Notes under the pieces: model-generated
Seen by the model: only the letters and a program-made list of their open reading frames with translations
The model's database searches: none
Told to the model about the DNA's origin: nothing
Assembly: GCA_903898725.1 (NCBI GenBank)
Contig: CAIUGQ010000687.1
Location: 1-8,088 of the forward strand
Source of the DNA: an uncultured Burkholderiales bacterium
GTDB taxonomy: Bacteria; Pseudomonadota; Gammaproteobacteria; Burkholderiales; Burkholderiaceae_E
DNA: 8,088 bases
Direction: 5' to 3'
Shown here: positions 1 through 5,362 of the stretch, piece after piece
Position numbering within the stretch: position 1 is the first letter of the stretch
Layout: every line of letters begins with the position of its first letter
Translations under genes and position numbers: made by a program

Positions 1-2
1 AG

Positions 3-9
3 TTTTTTT
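3..9 (+). terminator. T-tract, possible tail of an upstream terminator
   Basis: Seven consecutive T residues on the plus strand stand out in otherwise extremely GC-rich DNA at the very start of the window. A T-run like this is the usual 3' tail of a rho-independent terminator for a plus-strand gene. The hairpin that would precede it lies outside the window, so this is inference only. Confidence 0.3.
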
Positions 10-42
10 GCCGGCCCGTCGCGGCCCCCCGCCTCGCGGGCA

Positions 43-65
43 CCCTCGGGCCGCAGGCCCGAGGG
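43..65 (-). terminator. Perfect GC-rich hairpin downstream of the deaminase gene
   Basis: The arms CCCTCGGGCC (43-52) and GGCCCGAGGG (56-65) are perfectly complementary around a 3-base GCA loop. It sits 134 bp beyond the minus-strand stop codon at 200. No T-tract follows directly on either strand, so it is not a textbook intrinsic terminator. It could stop transcription between the deaminase gene and whatever lies left of the window, or protect a 3' end. The structure is seen directly; the role is inferred. Confidence 0.35.
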
Positions 66-111
66 CGCGGGGTCAGCGCAGCGATGCCCGCCCCCGGGCG
101 ACGACGGGCCG

Positions 112-188
112 CGCCAACCGTCGAACGCTAACCGCTAATCGCTGACGGCTGACCGCGAACCGCGGGCCGCGGGCCGCGGGCCGCCGGG
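112..188. repeat. Degenerate heptanucleotide tandem repeat, about 11 units
   Basis: Reading in steps of seven from 112 gives CGCCAAC, CGTCGAA, CGCTAAC, CGCTAAT, CGCTGAC, GGCTGAC, CGCGAAC, then three CGCGGGC units and CGCCGGG. The first part follows a CGCTRAC-like consensus and grades into pure CGCGGGC, while the 7-bp register is kept for 77 bp. On the minus strand the units read GTTAGCG or GTCAGCG and lie just after the end of the deaminase gene. No coding role is visible. Such arrays in spacers usually arise by slippage; a binding or RNA-structure role is possible but unsupported. Confidence 0.75.
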
Positions 189-199
189 CACCAAGCGAC

Positions 200-952
200 T
201 CAGACCCGCAGCACCCGCTCCAGCGGCAACCCGCGGCAGTCCATCTCGTACTCGAGCTCGCGCACCGGCGGCCGGTTGAAGTGCCAGGTCACCCCGCCCC
301 GCATCGCCCCGCGCCGCACCAGCTCGTCGCCGACGAACGGGTGGAAGTCGTGGACCGTGTAGACCTGCGTGACCGTCGCGCTCGACCAGTCCGCCCCCAG
401 CGCCGCCATCCGCCGCTCCATCTCGTCGAGCACGAACCGGCCCTTCGCCAGCAGGCCCGCCGGCGAGGTGTCGCCGCGCGCCACCATGTTGTCGCGGTAG
501 TCGCCCTTGCCTTCGGCCGACTCGCCGCTGCCGGCGACAACCCATGTCGGCGCCGCCTGCGCGTCGACCACCGTGTACGAGAACGCGAAGAAGCCGGGCT
601 CCGAGGGCGGATCGAGCTCCGGACACACGTTGCTGCGCGCGACCGGATTGACGTCGCCGTCCATCAGGCCCCAGCGCTTCAGGGTCTCGATGTAGATCGC
701 GTTGAACGCGCGAAAGCCCTCCTCGGTGAACGGTGCCGGCGAACGCAGCTCGCAGGCGCAGAACGCCGAGACCGGGCGACCGAGCGACGCCAGGTGCCGC
801 TCGATCGCGGCGAAGCCCTCGGCGAGCGGCACGACGCGCGAGAAGCGCGCGCGCTCGATCCGGAAGCCCGGCTCGGCGGCCACGCCGCCGGAGTACTGCG
901 ACACGGCGGGGATGAAGCGGTAGCCGCCGGGGGCGAAGCTGCGGGTGCTCAT
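200..952 (-). CDS. cnbZ: 2-amino-5-chloromuconate deaminase CnbZ family protein
   Basis: The 250-residue product begins MSTRSFAPGGYRFIP and resembles the CnbZ family, named for hydrolytic deamination of 2-amino-5-chloromuconate in chloronitrobenzene breakdown. Recognisable blocks are FxPGGYRFIPxVxQYSxGVA at the N-terminus, CACELRSPAPFTEEGFRAFN around residues 75-95, NPVARSNVCPE, YRDNMVARGDTSP, and a Rid-like C-terminus with TVTQVYTVHD (193-202) and TWHFNRPPVRELEYEMD (222-238). That last part looks like the Rid (YjgF) enamine/imine deaminase fold, but the protein is about twice the length of a single Rid unit. The ATG at 952 is chosen because the family similarity starts there; the longer open frame upstream is low-complexity. 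The ribosome-binding site is weak. No nitroaromatic-degradation genes are nearby, so the true substrate may be another enamine or imine. No signal peptide is seen, so it is probably cytoplasmic. Confidence 0.8.
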   Translation of the reverse strand: MSTRSFAPGGYRFIPAVSQYSGGVAAEPGFRIERARFSRVVPLAEGFAAIERHLASLGRPVSAFCACELRSPAPFTEEGFRAFNAIYIETLKRWGLMDGDVNPVARSNVCPELDPPSEPGFFAFSYTVVDAQAAPTWVVAGSGESAEGKGDYRDNMVARGDTSPAGLLAKGRFVLDEMERRMAALGADWSSATVTQVYTVHDFHPFVGDELVRRGAMRGGVTWHFNRPPVRELEYEMDCRGLPLERVLRV

Positions 953-981
953 GGACGGTCTCGGTGATGTGGGTCGGATCG

Positions 982-1010
982 AGTCTAGCCGTGCTCCAGC
1001 ACGCCGGCAT
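982..1010 (-). promoter_or_regulatory. Candidate sigma70-type promoter for the deaminase gene
   Basis: On the minus strand TAGACT (987 to 982, four of six -10 consensus bases) lies 17 bp from ATGCCG (1010 to 1005, three of six -35 bases). Transcription would start near 975, leaving a leader of about 23 nt before the ATG at 952. A small palindrome, GTGCT-CC-AGCAC (991-1002), sits between the two boxes and could be an operator. The match is moderate and was judged by eye. Confidence 0.4.
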
Positions 1011-1039
1011 CGGTGGCCACCGGATCCGGTGTTCCGGAA
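1011..1039. promoter_or_regulatory. Overlapping palindromes in the divergent promoter region
   Basis: Three perfect palindromes are packed together: CGGTGGCCACCG (1011-1022), CACCGGATCCGGTG (1018-1031) and TTCCGGAA (1032-1039). The first two overlap and share CACCG/CGGTG half-sites. They lie between the divergent deaminase and aspartate dehydrogenase genes, just upstream of the candidate minus-strand promoter, where a dimeric regulator would be expected to bind. Random palindromes are common at this GC content, so the function is inferred. Confidence 0.4.
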
Positions 1040-1079
1040 GGCGCGGACCCGGCGCGGTCCGGGGCCGGGTCGCGCCCGG

Positions 1080-1085
1080 TATGCT
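1080..1085 (+). promoter_or_regulatory. Possible -10 box for aspartate dehydrogenase gene
   Basis: TATGCT matches four of six -10 consensus bases and ends 7 nt before the ATG at 1093. A transcript from it would begin at or next to that ATG and so be leaderless, which fits the absence of a clear Shine-Dalgarno sequence. No good -35 box is present at the proper distance, so confidence is low. Confidence 0.25.
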
Positions 1086-1092
1086 CGCTCGC

Positions 1093-1905
1093 ATGATGCG
1101 TTCCATGACCCCGAGTTCGCCCCGGATCGAGACGCTCGCCATCGGCATCGCCGGACTCGGCGGCATCGGCTCGGAAGTCGCGCGCTGGCTGGCGGGCGCC
1201 GCGCCGCCCGGGCTGCGACTCTCGGCAGCGGCCGGACGCGAGGTCGAGGCGACCGCCGCGAGGCTCGTCGAACTCGGCCATCCGCAGGCGCGCGCGGTGC
1301 CGCTCGACGCACTGGCCGGCGCCTGCGACGTGCTGGTCGAATGTCTCGCGCCCGAGGCTGCGGCGGCGCTGCTCGATGCGGTGGCCGACGGCGGCGGCAC
1401 GGTCGTGACGGTCAGCGTGTCGGCGCTGCTCGCGCAGCCGGCGCTGCTCGAACGCGCGCGCCGCAGCGGCACACGGGTGATCGTCCCCTCGGGGGCGGTC
1501 GCGGGGCTCGACATGCTGCGCGCGGCGGCGATCGGCCGGATCCGCTCGGTGAGGCTGCGCACGCGCAAGCCGCCCGCGGGGCTCGATGCCGGCGGCGACG
1601 GCCCGAGCTGCGTGTTCGCGGGCAACGCGATCGAGGCCTGCCGCGCATTCCCGCGCAACGTGAACGTGGCCGCGACGCTCAGCCTGGCGGGCATCGGCGG
1701 CGAGCGCACCGAGGTGGAGATCTGGAGTGACCCGGCGCTGGCCCGCAACGTCCACGAGATCGAGATCGATGCCGAGGACACGCTGATCCGGATGTCGATC
1801 GAGAACCGCCCGAGCGCGACCAACCCGCGCAGCAGCGCGATCACCGCGCACAGCGTCTGCGCGGTGCTCGCGGGGCTCGTCGATCCGGTGCGCATCGGCA
1901 CCTGA
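1093..1905 (+). CDS. nadX: L-aspartate dehydrogenase (NadX family)
   Basis: The 270-residue protein is close to the usual length of about 265 for NAD(P)-dependent L-aspartate dehydrogenases. These convert L-aspartate to 2-iminosuccinate, which can feed NAD biosynthesis or hydrolyse to oxaloacetate; the reverse reaction makes aspartate. Visible features are the N-terminal Rossmann motif GLGGIG (residues 21-26), the PSGAVAGLD block that follows the nucleotide-binding domain, NVNVAATLSLAGIGG in the catalytic domain, His221 in NVHEIEID (the likely family catalytic His), and the C-terminal ENRPSATNPRSSAITAHS signature (Asn244-Pro245). ATGs at 1081, 1093, 1096 and 1105 are all possible; 1093 is preferred for its spacing from a -10-like box, and 1105 would give 266 residues. 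No nadA or nadC lies in the window, so a role in NAD synthesis is not shown by context. It is cytoplasmic, divergent from the CnbZ-like gene and 114 bp upstream of the GGT-family gene. Confidence 0.88.
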   Translation: MMRSMTPSSPRIETLAIGIAGLGGIGSEVARWLAGAAPPGLRLSAAAGREVEATAARLVELGHPQARAVPLDALAGACDVLVECLAPEAAAALLDAVADGGGTVVTVSVSALLAQPALLERARRSGTRVIVPSGAVAGLDMLRAAAIGRIRSVRLRTRKPPAGLDAGGDGPSCVFAGNAIEACRAFPRNVNVAATLSLAGIGGERTEVEIWSDPALARNVHEIEIDAEDTLIRMSIENRPSATNPRSSAITAHSVCAVLAGLVDPVRIGT

Positions 1906-1919
1906 TTCACCGGCGCGCG

Positions 1920-1943
1920 GGCACGCTGCGGCCGCGCCGTGCC
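1920..1943 (+). terminator. Weak inverted repeat after the aspartate dehydrogenase gene
   Basis: GGCACG (1920-1925) and CGTGCC (1938-1943) can pair around a 12-base loop that contains the self-complementary GCGGCCGC. It begins 15 bp past the stop codon. No T-run follows, so it would at best be an attenuator or mRNA-end structure. Structures of this strength are frequent at this GC content. Confidence 0.2.
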
Positions 1944-1961
1944 AAGGTCGCAGCGGGCGGC

Positions 1962-1990
1962 GTGACGCGCCGACCCGGGCCGTGGATCAT
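1962..1990 (+). promoter_or_regulatory. Candidate sigma70-type promoter for the GGT-family gene
   Basis: GTGACG (1962-1967, four of six -35 bases) is separated by exactly 17 bp from GATCAT (1985-1990, four of six -10 bases). The predicted start near 1997 would leave a leader of about 23 nt that includes the GGGAG ribosome-binding site at 2006-2010. This suggests the gene need not depend on read-through from the dehydrogenase gene. Judged by eye only. Confidence 0.35.
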
Positions 1991-2005
1991 GCGCGCACGC
2001 CCACC

Positions 2006-2010
2006 GGGAG
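2006..2010 (+). promoter_or_regulatory. Ribosome-binding site that decides the GTG start
   Basis: GGGAG lies 9 nt upstream of the GTG at 2020 but 15 nt from the in-frame ATG at 2026. The spacing favours the GTG as the real start. Confidence 0.55.
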
Positions 2011-2019
2011 ACCCCTGAC

Positions 2020-3711
2020 GTGAACATGCCCGACCCGCAGCGCCGCGCCGTACCGTTCGCACTCGAGAAGACCCCGGCACGCGCCTCGCGCGGCATGGTC
2101 GTCACCAACCATCCGCTCGCCTCGGCGGCAGGCGCCGAGATGCTCGCGGCGGGCGGCAACGCGGTCGACGCCGCGGTCGCGGCGCTGTTCGCGCTGTCGG
2201 TCGTCGAGCCGATGATGGTCGGCCCGCTCGGCGGCGGCTTCGCGCACTTGCGCCGACCCGACGGTACACACGAGGTGCTCGAGGGCCAGGGGCGCTGTCC
2301 GCTCGACGCGGGCCCGTCACGCTTCGAGCCGGATCCGGCCGCGCCGCCGGGGTCGTTCGACACGGTCGGGCGGCGCAACGCGGTGGGGCGCACCTCGGTC
2401 GCGGTGCCCGGCAACCTCGCGGCCTGGTGCGAGCTGCTCGCGCGGCACGGACGGCTGCCGCTCGCCGACGTCGTGGAGCCCGCGATCCGCCACGCGCAGC
2501 GCGGCTTCGCGGCCACGCCTTACCTGGCCGACTGCGTGACCGACTGCGCCGCCGACCTCGCGCGCGACCCCGAGATCGCCCGCGTCTTCATGCCGGGCGG
2601 CACGCCGCTGCGGGCCGGTGCGCGGGTGGTCAACGGCGCGCTCGCCGACACGCTCCGGGCGGTGGTGCGCGAGGGCCCGGCAGCGCTCTACTCGGGTGCG
2701 ATCGGCGAGGCGCTGGTCGCGGACATGGCGCGCCACGACGCATGGCTGTCGCGAGAGGACCTTGCGCGCTACCGCACGAGCGCGCTCGAGCCGCTGCGCT
2801 CGCACTACCGGGGCTTCGAGATCGTGGGCCCGCCGCCGCCCTGCAGCGGACCGCTGCACATCGGCCAGATGCTGAACCTGCTGGAGGGCTTCGACCTGCG
2901 GGCGGCCGGATTCGGCAGCGCCGATGCCTCGCACCTGCTCGCCGAGGCGCTGAAGATCGCGTTCGCCGACCGGGCGGCGGCCACCGCCGACCCCGAGCAC
3001 GTGCCGGTGCCGGTCGCGAAGCTGCTGTCGGCCGAGTACGCGGCGCTGCGGCGCGCGGACATCGACCCGCGGCGCGCGCGCGCCCAGACGGCCGGCGTCG
3101 CCCCCGAGGACGGCGCGCACACCACGCACCTGACGGTGGCCGACCGCGACGGCTGGATCGTCAGCGCGACGCAGACGATCAACTCGCTGTTCGGGGCGCG
3201 CTACATGGTGCCGGGCACCGGCCTGATCCCGAACAACTACCTCTACGTGTTCGACCCGCGCCCGGGCCGCGCGGGGTCGCTGGCACCGGGCAAGCGCGTG
3301 ACCTCGTCGATGGCGCCGCTGATCGTGCTGCGCGAGGGCATGCCGCGCTGGGCGCTCGGGCTGCCCGGCGGGCTGCGGATCTTCCCGTCGGCGATGCAGG
3401 CGCTGGTCAACCTGATCGACCACGGCATGTCGCTGCAGGCGGCGGTCGAGGCGCCGCGGCTGTGGACGCAGGGCTACCAGCTCGAGCTCGAGCCGGGCTT
3501 CCCGCCGGCCGTGGTCGAGGCGCTCGGGGCACGCGGCCACGATGTGCTGCGCGTGCCGAACGTCGGTGGCGGCCTGTGCGCGGTCGGCTTCGAGGCGGAC
3601 GGATCGCTCGAGGGGGCGGCGTGCTGGCGGGCCGACGGCACGCCGATGGGCGTCGGTGGCGGGCTGGCGCGTGCCGGCGTGCGCTTCCTGCCCGAGGTGC
3701 GGCGGGGCTAG
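2020..3711 (+). CDS. Gamma-glutamyltransferase family Ntn-hydrolase, atypical pocket
   Basis: The 563-residue protein has the full gamma-glutamyltranspeptidase fold. The large-subunit start GMVVTNHPLASAAGAEMLAAGGNAVDAAVAA begins at residue 25, and the small subunit would begin at the autocleavage site before Thr368 in TTHLTVADRDG, the predicted N-terminal nucleophile. Thr386 and Asn388 match E. coli Thr409 and Asn411; Ser429-Ser430 and Gly450-Gly451 match the oxyanion region. However, the residues that grip the gamma-glutamyl group in E. coli GGT differ: Arg114 aligns with Gln90 (Arg92 is close), Gln430 with Tyr407 and Asp433 with Val410. Unlike periplasmic GGT it has no visible signal peptide, so it is probably cytoplasmic. 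I infer an amidase or acylase acting on something other than glutathione; members of this superfamily include glutaryl-cephalosporin acylases. The GTG start is supported by GGGAG 9 nt upstream. It may share a transcript with the dehydrogenase gene and converges on the RDD gene. Confidence 0.88.
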   Translation: MNMPDPQRRAVPFALEKTPARASRGMVVTNHPLASAAGAEMLAAGGNAVDAAVAALFALSVVEPMMVGPLGGGFAHLRRPDGTHEVLEGQGRCPLDAGPSRFEPDPAAPPGSFDTVGRRNAVGRTSVAVPGNLAAWCELLARHGRLPLADVVEPAIRHAQRGFAATPYLADCVTDCAADLARDPEIARVFMPGGTPLRAGARVVNGALADTLRAVVREGPAALYSGAIGEALVADMARHDAWLSREDLARYRTSALEPLRSHYRGFEIVGPPPPCSGPLHIGQMLNLLEGFDLRAAGFGSADASHLLAEALKIAFADRAAATADPEHVPVPVAKLLSAEYAALRRADIDPRRARAQTAGVAPEDGAHTTHLTVADRDGWIVSATQTINSLFGARYMVPGTGLIPNNYLYVFDPRPGRAGSLAPGKRVTSSMAPLIVLREGMPRWALGLPGGLRIFPSAMQALVNLIDHGMSLQAAVEAPRLWTQGYQLELEPGFPPAVVEALGARGHDVLRVPNVGGGLCAVGFEADGSLEGAACWRADGTPMGVGGGLARAGVRFLPEVRRG

Positions 3712-3724
3712 ACCGGCGGGTCGC

Positions 3725-4999
3725 TCAGCCCAGGGAACGCGACAGCAGGTACGCGAGCACGGGCGCGGCCACCGGCAGCGCGCACAGCACCGGCACGAGG
3801 TCGCCGCGGGGTTCGGTGACGGCGACCACGCGGGTCTCGGTCAGCAGGTCGTGCAGGGCCTGGCGCCGCTCGGTGAACGGCGCGGTCAGGAAGCCCAGGC
3901 CGAACAGGCACCAGGACATGGTGCGCAGCCCGTGGCGCAGCAGCACGGTGTGCAGGCCCGGCGTCCGGCCGTCGAGCGTCTCCACGCGCATCCCCAGCAG
4001 GCGCTTGCCCGGGGTGCCCCCCCAGGCGAGCTCGCCGGCCAGGCAGTAGAGCGCACCGCCCAGCAGCATCGCGGCGATCGCGATCCGCTCGACGACGACG
4101 GGCGCGGCGTCGGTCCCGCGCCCCAGCATGATCACCGGCGCCGCGCAGACGACGAAGACGAGCACGACGTCGAGCACGGTCGCGGCCACGCGCGGCGCAA
4201 TGCCGGCATCGGGCGGGGGCGGCGCGTCGTCGAACGGCTCGTCCTCCACGGGTTCGCCCGCCTGCAGCGCGGCGCGCTCGGTGGGCAGTCCGCGCAAGGC
4301 ACGGGAGGCGTCCGACAGTCGCCGCGCGAAGCTGCGCGGACCGGCGTCGGACAGCTCGTCCTGGTGGTCGCCAGCGGCGGCCCCCGAGCCGGACGTCGAT
4401 CCGGAGCGAGCACCCGCTCTCGTCGAGGCGCGCCTTTCATGGGCTACGGCGGCGGATGTGCTCGTGCGTCGAGATCCGCCGCCGGTCCCCGGCACCCGGC
4501 CCTGCGAGGCACGAGCGCCCGCGGCGGCGCGGGCGGAGGTCGGGTCGGAGGGCACCGCTGCGGACGGGGCGCGGCGCGGGCGCGGCAGCAGCGCGGCCCG
4601 TGCGATCGCCTGCTCGGCGGCCGGCCAGGCGACGGCCGCGGGGCAGCCTTCGCTCACCAGCACCTGCAGGATCCGGTCGGCGTCATGGCCGGTCTGGGCG
4701 AGCTCGAGGGCATGGGCGGCGAGCGCATCGTCGAAGGCGCGCATCGCCTGCATGTCGGCCTCGTCGCCGCCGCCGAGGATGGGTCGGCCGGCCAGCACGG
4801 CCCAGGCGCCGGCCGCCTCGCGCAGGCGCCGCCGGGCCACGGTGCGCTCGTCCTCGCTGCCCGCGTTGGCCGGATGGCAGGCCATCCCGGTCCGCAGGAA
4901 GGCGAGCGCCAGGTCCTCGGCGGACGCGCCACGCGTGACGCCCAGGATCTGATGGCAGCTCCTCGGCGTCTCGATCTCGGCAGGGGCGAAGCGGTACAC
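3725..4999 (-). CDS. J-like domain / RDD-family membrane protein
   Basis: With a GTG start at 4999 the product has 424 residues. Residues 14-70 resemble a J domain: CHQILGVTRGASAEDLALAFLRTGMACHPA is followed by a charged stretch and AAGAWAVLA, but the invariant HPD tripeptide is HPA (His42-Pro43-Ala44). Residues about 75-140 are a predicted helical segment. About 140-265 is a low-complexity linker rich in Ala, Ser, Arg, Gly and Thr, ending in an acidic/proline patch. About 265-393 is an RDD domain: APRVAATVLD starts the first membrane segment, then come GGTPGKRLLGMRVETLDG and ERRQALHDLLTETRVV. A last hydrophobic segment (about 400-418) ends the protein. RDD proteins are polytopic inner-membrane proteins of mostly unknown role. 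The GTG is chosen because GGGAA lies 8 nt upstream and the J-like similarity starts just after it; the next in-frame ATG at 5230 adds only low-complexity sequence. Its stop is 13 bp from the GGT-family stop. Overall function is unknown. Confidence 0.8.
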   Translation of the reverse strand: MYRFAPAEIETPRSCHQILGVTRGASAEDLALAFLRTGMACHPANAGSEDERTVARRRLREAAGAWAVLAGRPILGGGDEADMQAMRAFDDALAAHALELAQTGHDADRILQVLVSEGCPAAVAWPAAEQAIARAALLPRPRRAPSAAVPSDPTSARAAAGARASQGRVPGTGGGSRRTSTSAAVAHERRASTRAGARSGSTSGSGAAAGDHQDELSDAGPRSFARRLSDASRALRGLPTERAALQAGEPVEDEPFDDAPPPPDAGIAPRVAATVLDVVLVFVVCAAPVIMLGRGTDAAPVVVERIAIAAMLLGGALYCLAGELAWGGTPGKRLLGMRVETLDGRTPGLHTVLLRHGLRTMSWCLFGLGFLTAPFTERRQALHDLLTETRVVAVTEPRGDLVPVLCALPVAAPVLAYLLSRSLG

Positions 5000-5189
5000 G
5001 CGCTCGGATTCCCGATCTGTGTCGATGCGGTGTCCGAGCTTCGGGGCTCGCGCGGCCACGGGCCAGCGCTCTGTCTGCCGACGGTCGCGGGCAGCCGCCA
5101 CGCGGCCGGTCCGCGGGCGGCGGGCCGAAGTCGGCCGAGCTCGGGCGCGGCGCTGGCGCCTGGGGTCGGCGGCCGAAACCGTCCGCCGC

Positions 5190-5249
5190 GCGACGATGGC
5201 GCGACGGCAGCGCGACCATGACGCGACCATGGCGCGACAGCAGCGCGAC
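5190..5249. repeat. Imperfect 33-bp-period direct repeat, two copies
   Basis: The 27 bases at 5190-5216 recur at 5223-5249 with two mismatches, giving a period of 33 bp. Each copy contains ATGGCGCGAC and CAGCGCGAC. Because 33 is a multiple of three, the repeat could be the relic of a coding duplication, but nothing around it resembles a gene. It lies in the divergent spacer, so a paired binding site is an alternative. Confidence 0.6.
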
Positions 5250-5278
5250 GCCTGCGCCACCGCCCGTCGGACCCGGAC

Positions 5279-5325
5279 GCGTGCCGCTCGGGCACGCTTG
5301 ACCTGCGCCCGCGGCCGCGCAAGAT
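5279..5325 (+). promoter_or_regulatory. Candidate promoter and operator of the AmmeMemoRadiSam operon
   Basis: TTGACC (5298-5303, five of six -35 bases) is followed after 16 bp by CAAGAT (5320-5325, three of six -10 bases). Transcription would start near 5332, about 30 nt before the ATG at 5363. A perfect 7-bp inverted repeat, GCGTGCC-GCTCG-GGCACGC (5279-5297), ends at the base before the -35 box, where an activator or repressor could bind. The in-frame ATG at 5324 falls inside the -10 box, which argues against it as the start. Judged by eye. Confidence 0.4.
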
Positions 5326-5362
5326 GGGTCGCGAGGCGCGTTCGCGCCGCCCGGATGCCCCC

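Larger units (their letters stand above)
1..199. other. Non-coding spacer with hairpin and heptad repeats
   Basis: No convincing coding region lies between the window edge and the stop codon of the minus-strand deaminase gene at 200. The stretch contains a T-tract (3-9), a small inverted repeat CCCGC-CTC-GCGGG (28-40), a perfect 10-bp stem hairpin (43-65) and a tandem array of degenerate 7-bp units (112-188). On the minus strand all of these lie downstream of the deaminase stop. Frames running through here give only low-complexity Arg/Ala/Pro peptides typical of GC-rich shadows. Confidence 0.6.
5000..5362. other. Divergent intergenic region
   Basis: This 363-bp spacer separates the minus-strand J-like/RDD gene from the plus-strand AmmeMemoRadiSam operon. 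It holds a short inverted repeat GGCCGA-AG-TCGGCC (5123-5136), a 33-bp imperfect direct repeat (5190-5249), an inverted repeat abutting a -35-like box (5279-5297) and a candidate plus-strand promoter (5298-5325). No strong promoter was found by eye for the minus-strand gene. Open frames crossing it give low-complexity Arg/Ala-rich peptides with no family resemblance. Confidence 0.6.

Noticed and set aside
112..188. Heptad array considered as a CRISPR or attachment site
   Set aside because: The units are 7 bp, contiguous and graded, with no spacers, no cas genes, no integrase and no tRNA end nearby.
200..952. Evidence for a chloronitrobenzene degradation island
   Set aside because: Only the CnbZ-like gene hints at it; no dioxygenase, mutase, nitroreductase or mobile-element genes are visible in the window.
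135..2516. Very long open frame on the minus strand spanning the deaminase, dehydrogenase and GGT genes
   Set aside because: It gives Arg/Ala/Ser/Pro-rich low-complexity peptide, runs antisense or out of frame to three genes with clear family motifs, and arises because stop codons are rare at this GC content.
2317..3540. Minus-strand open frame inside the GGT-family gene
   Set aside because: It is antisense to a gene with intact catalytic motifs; the composition is Arg/His/Ala/Val-rich and typical of a shadow.
3542..5221. Long plus-strand open frame opposite the J-like/RDD gene
   Set aside because: It overlaps the end of the GGT gene out of frame and the whole RDD gene antisense. The peptide is low-complexity, while the minus-strand frame has clear RDD motifs.
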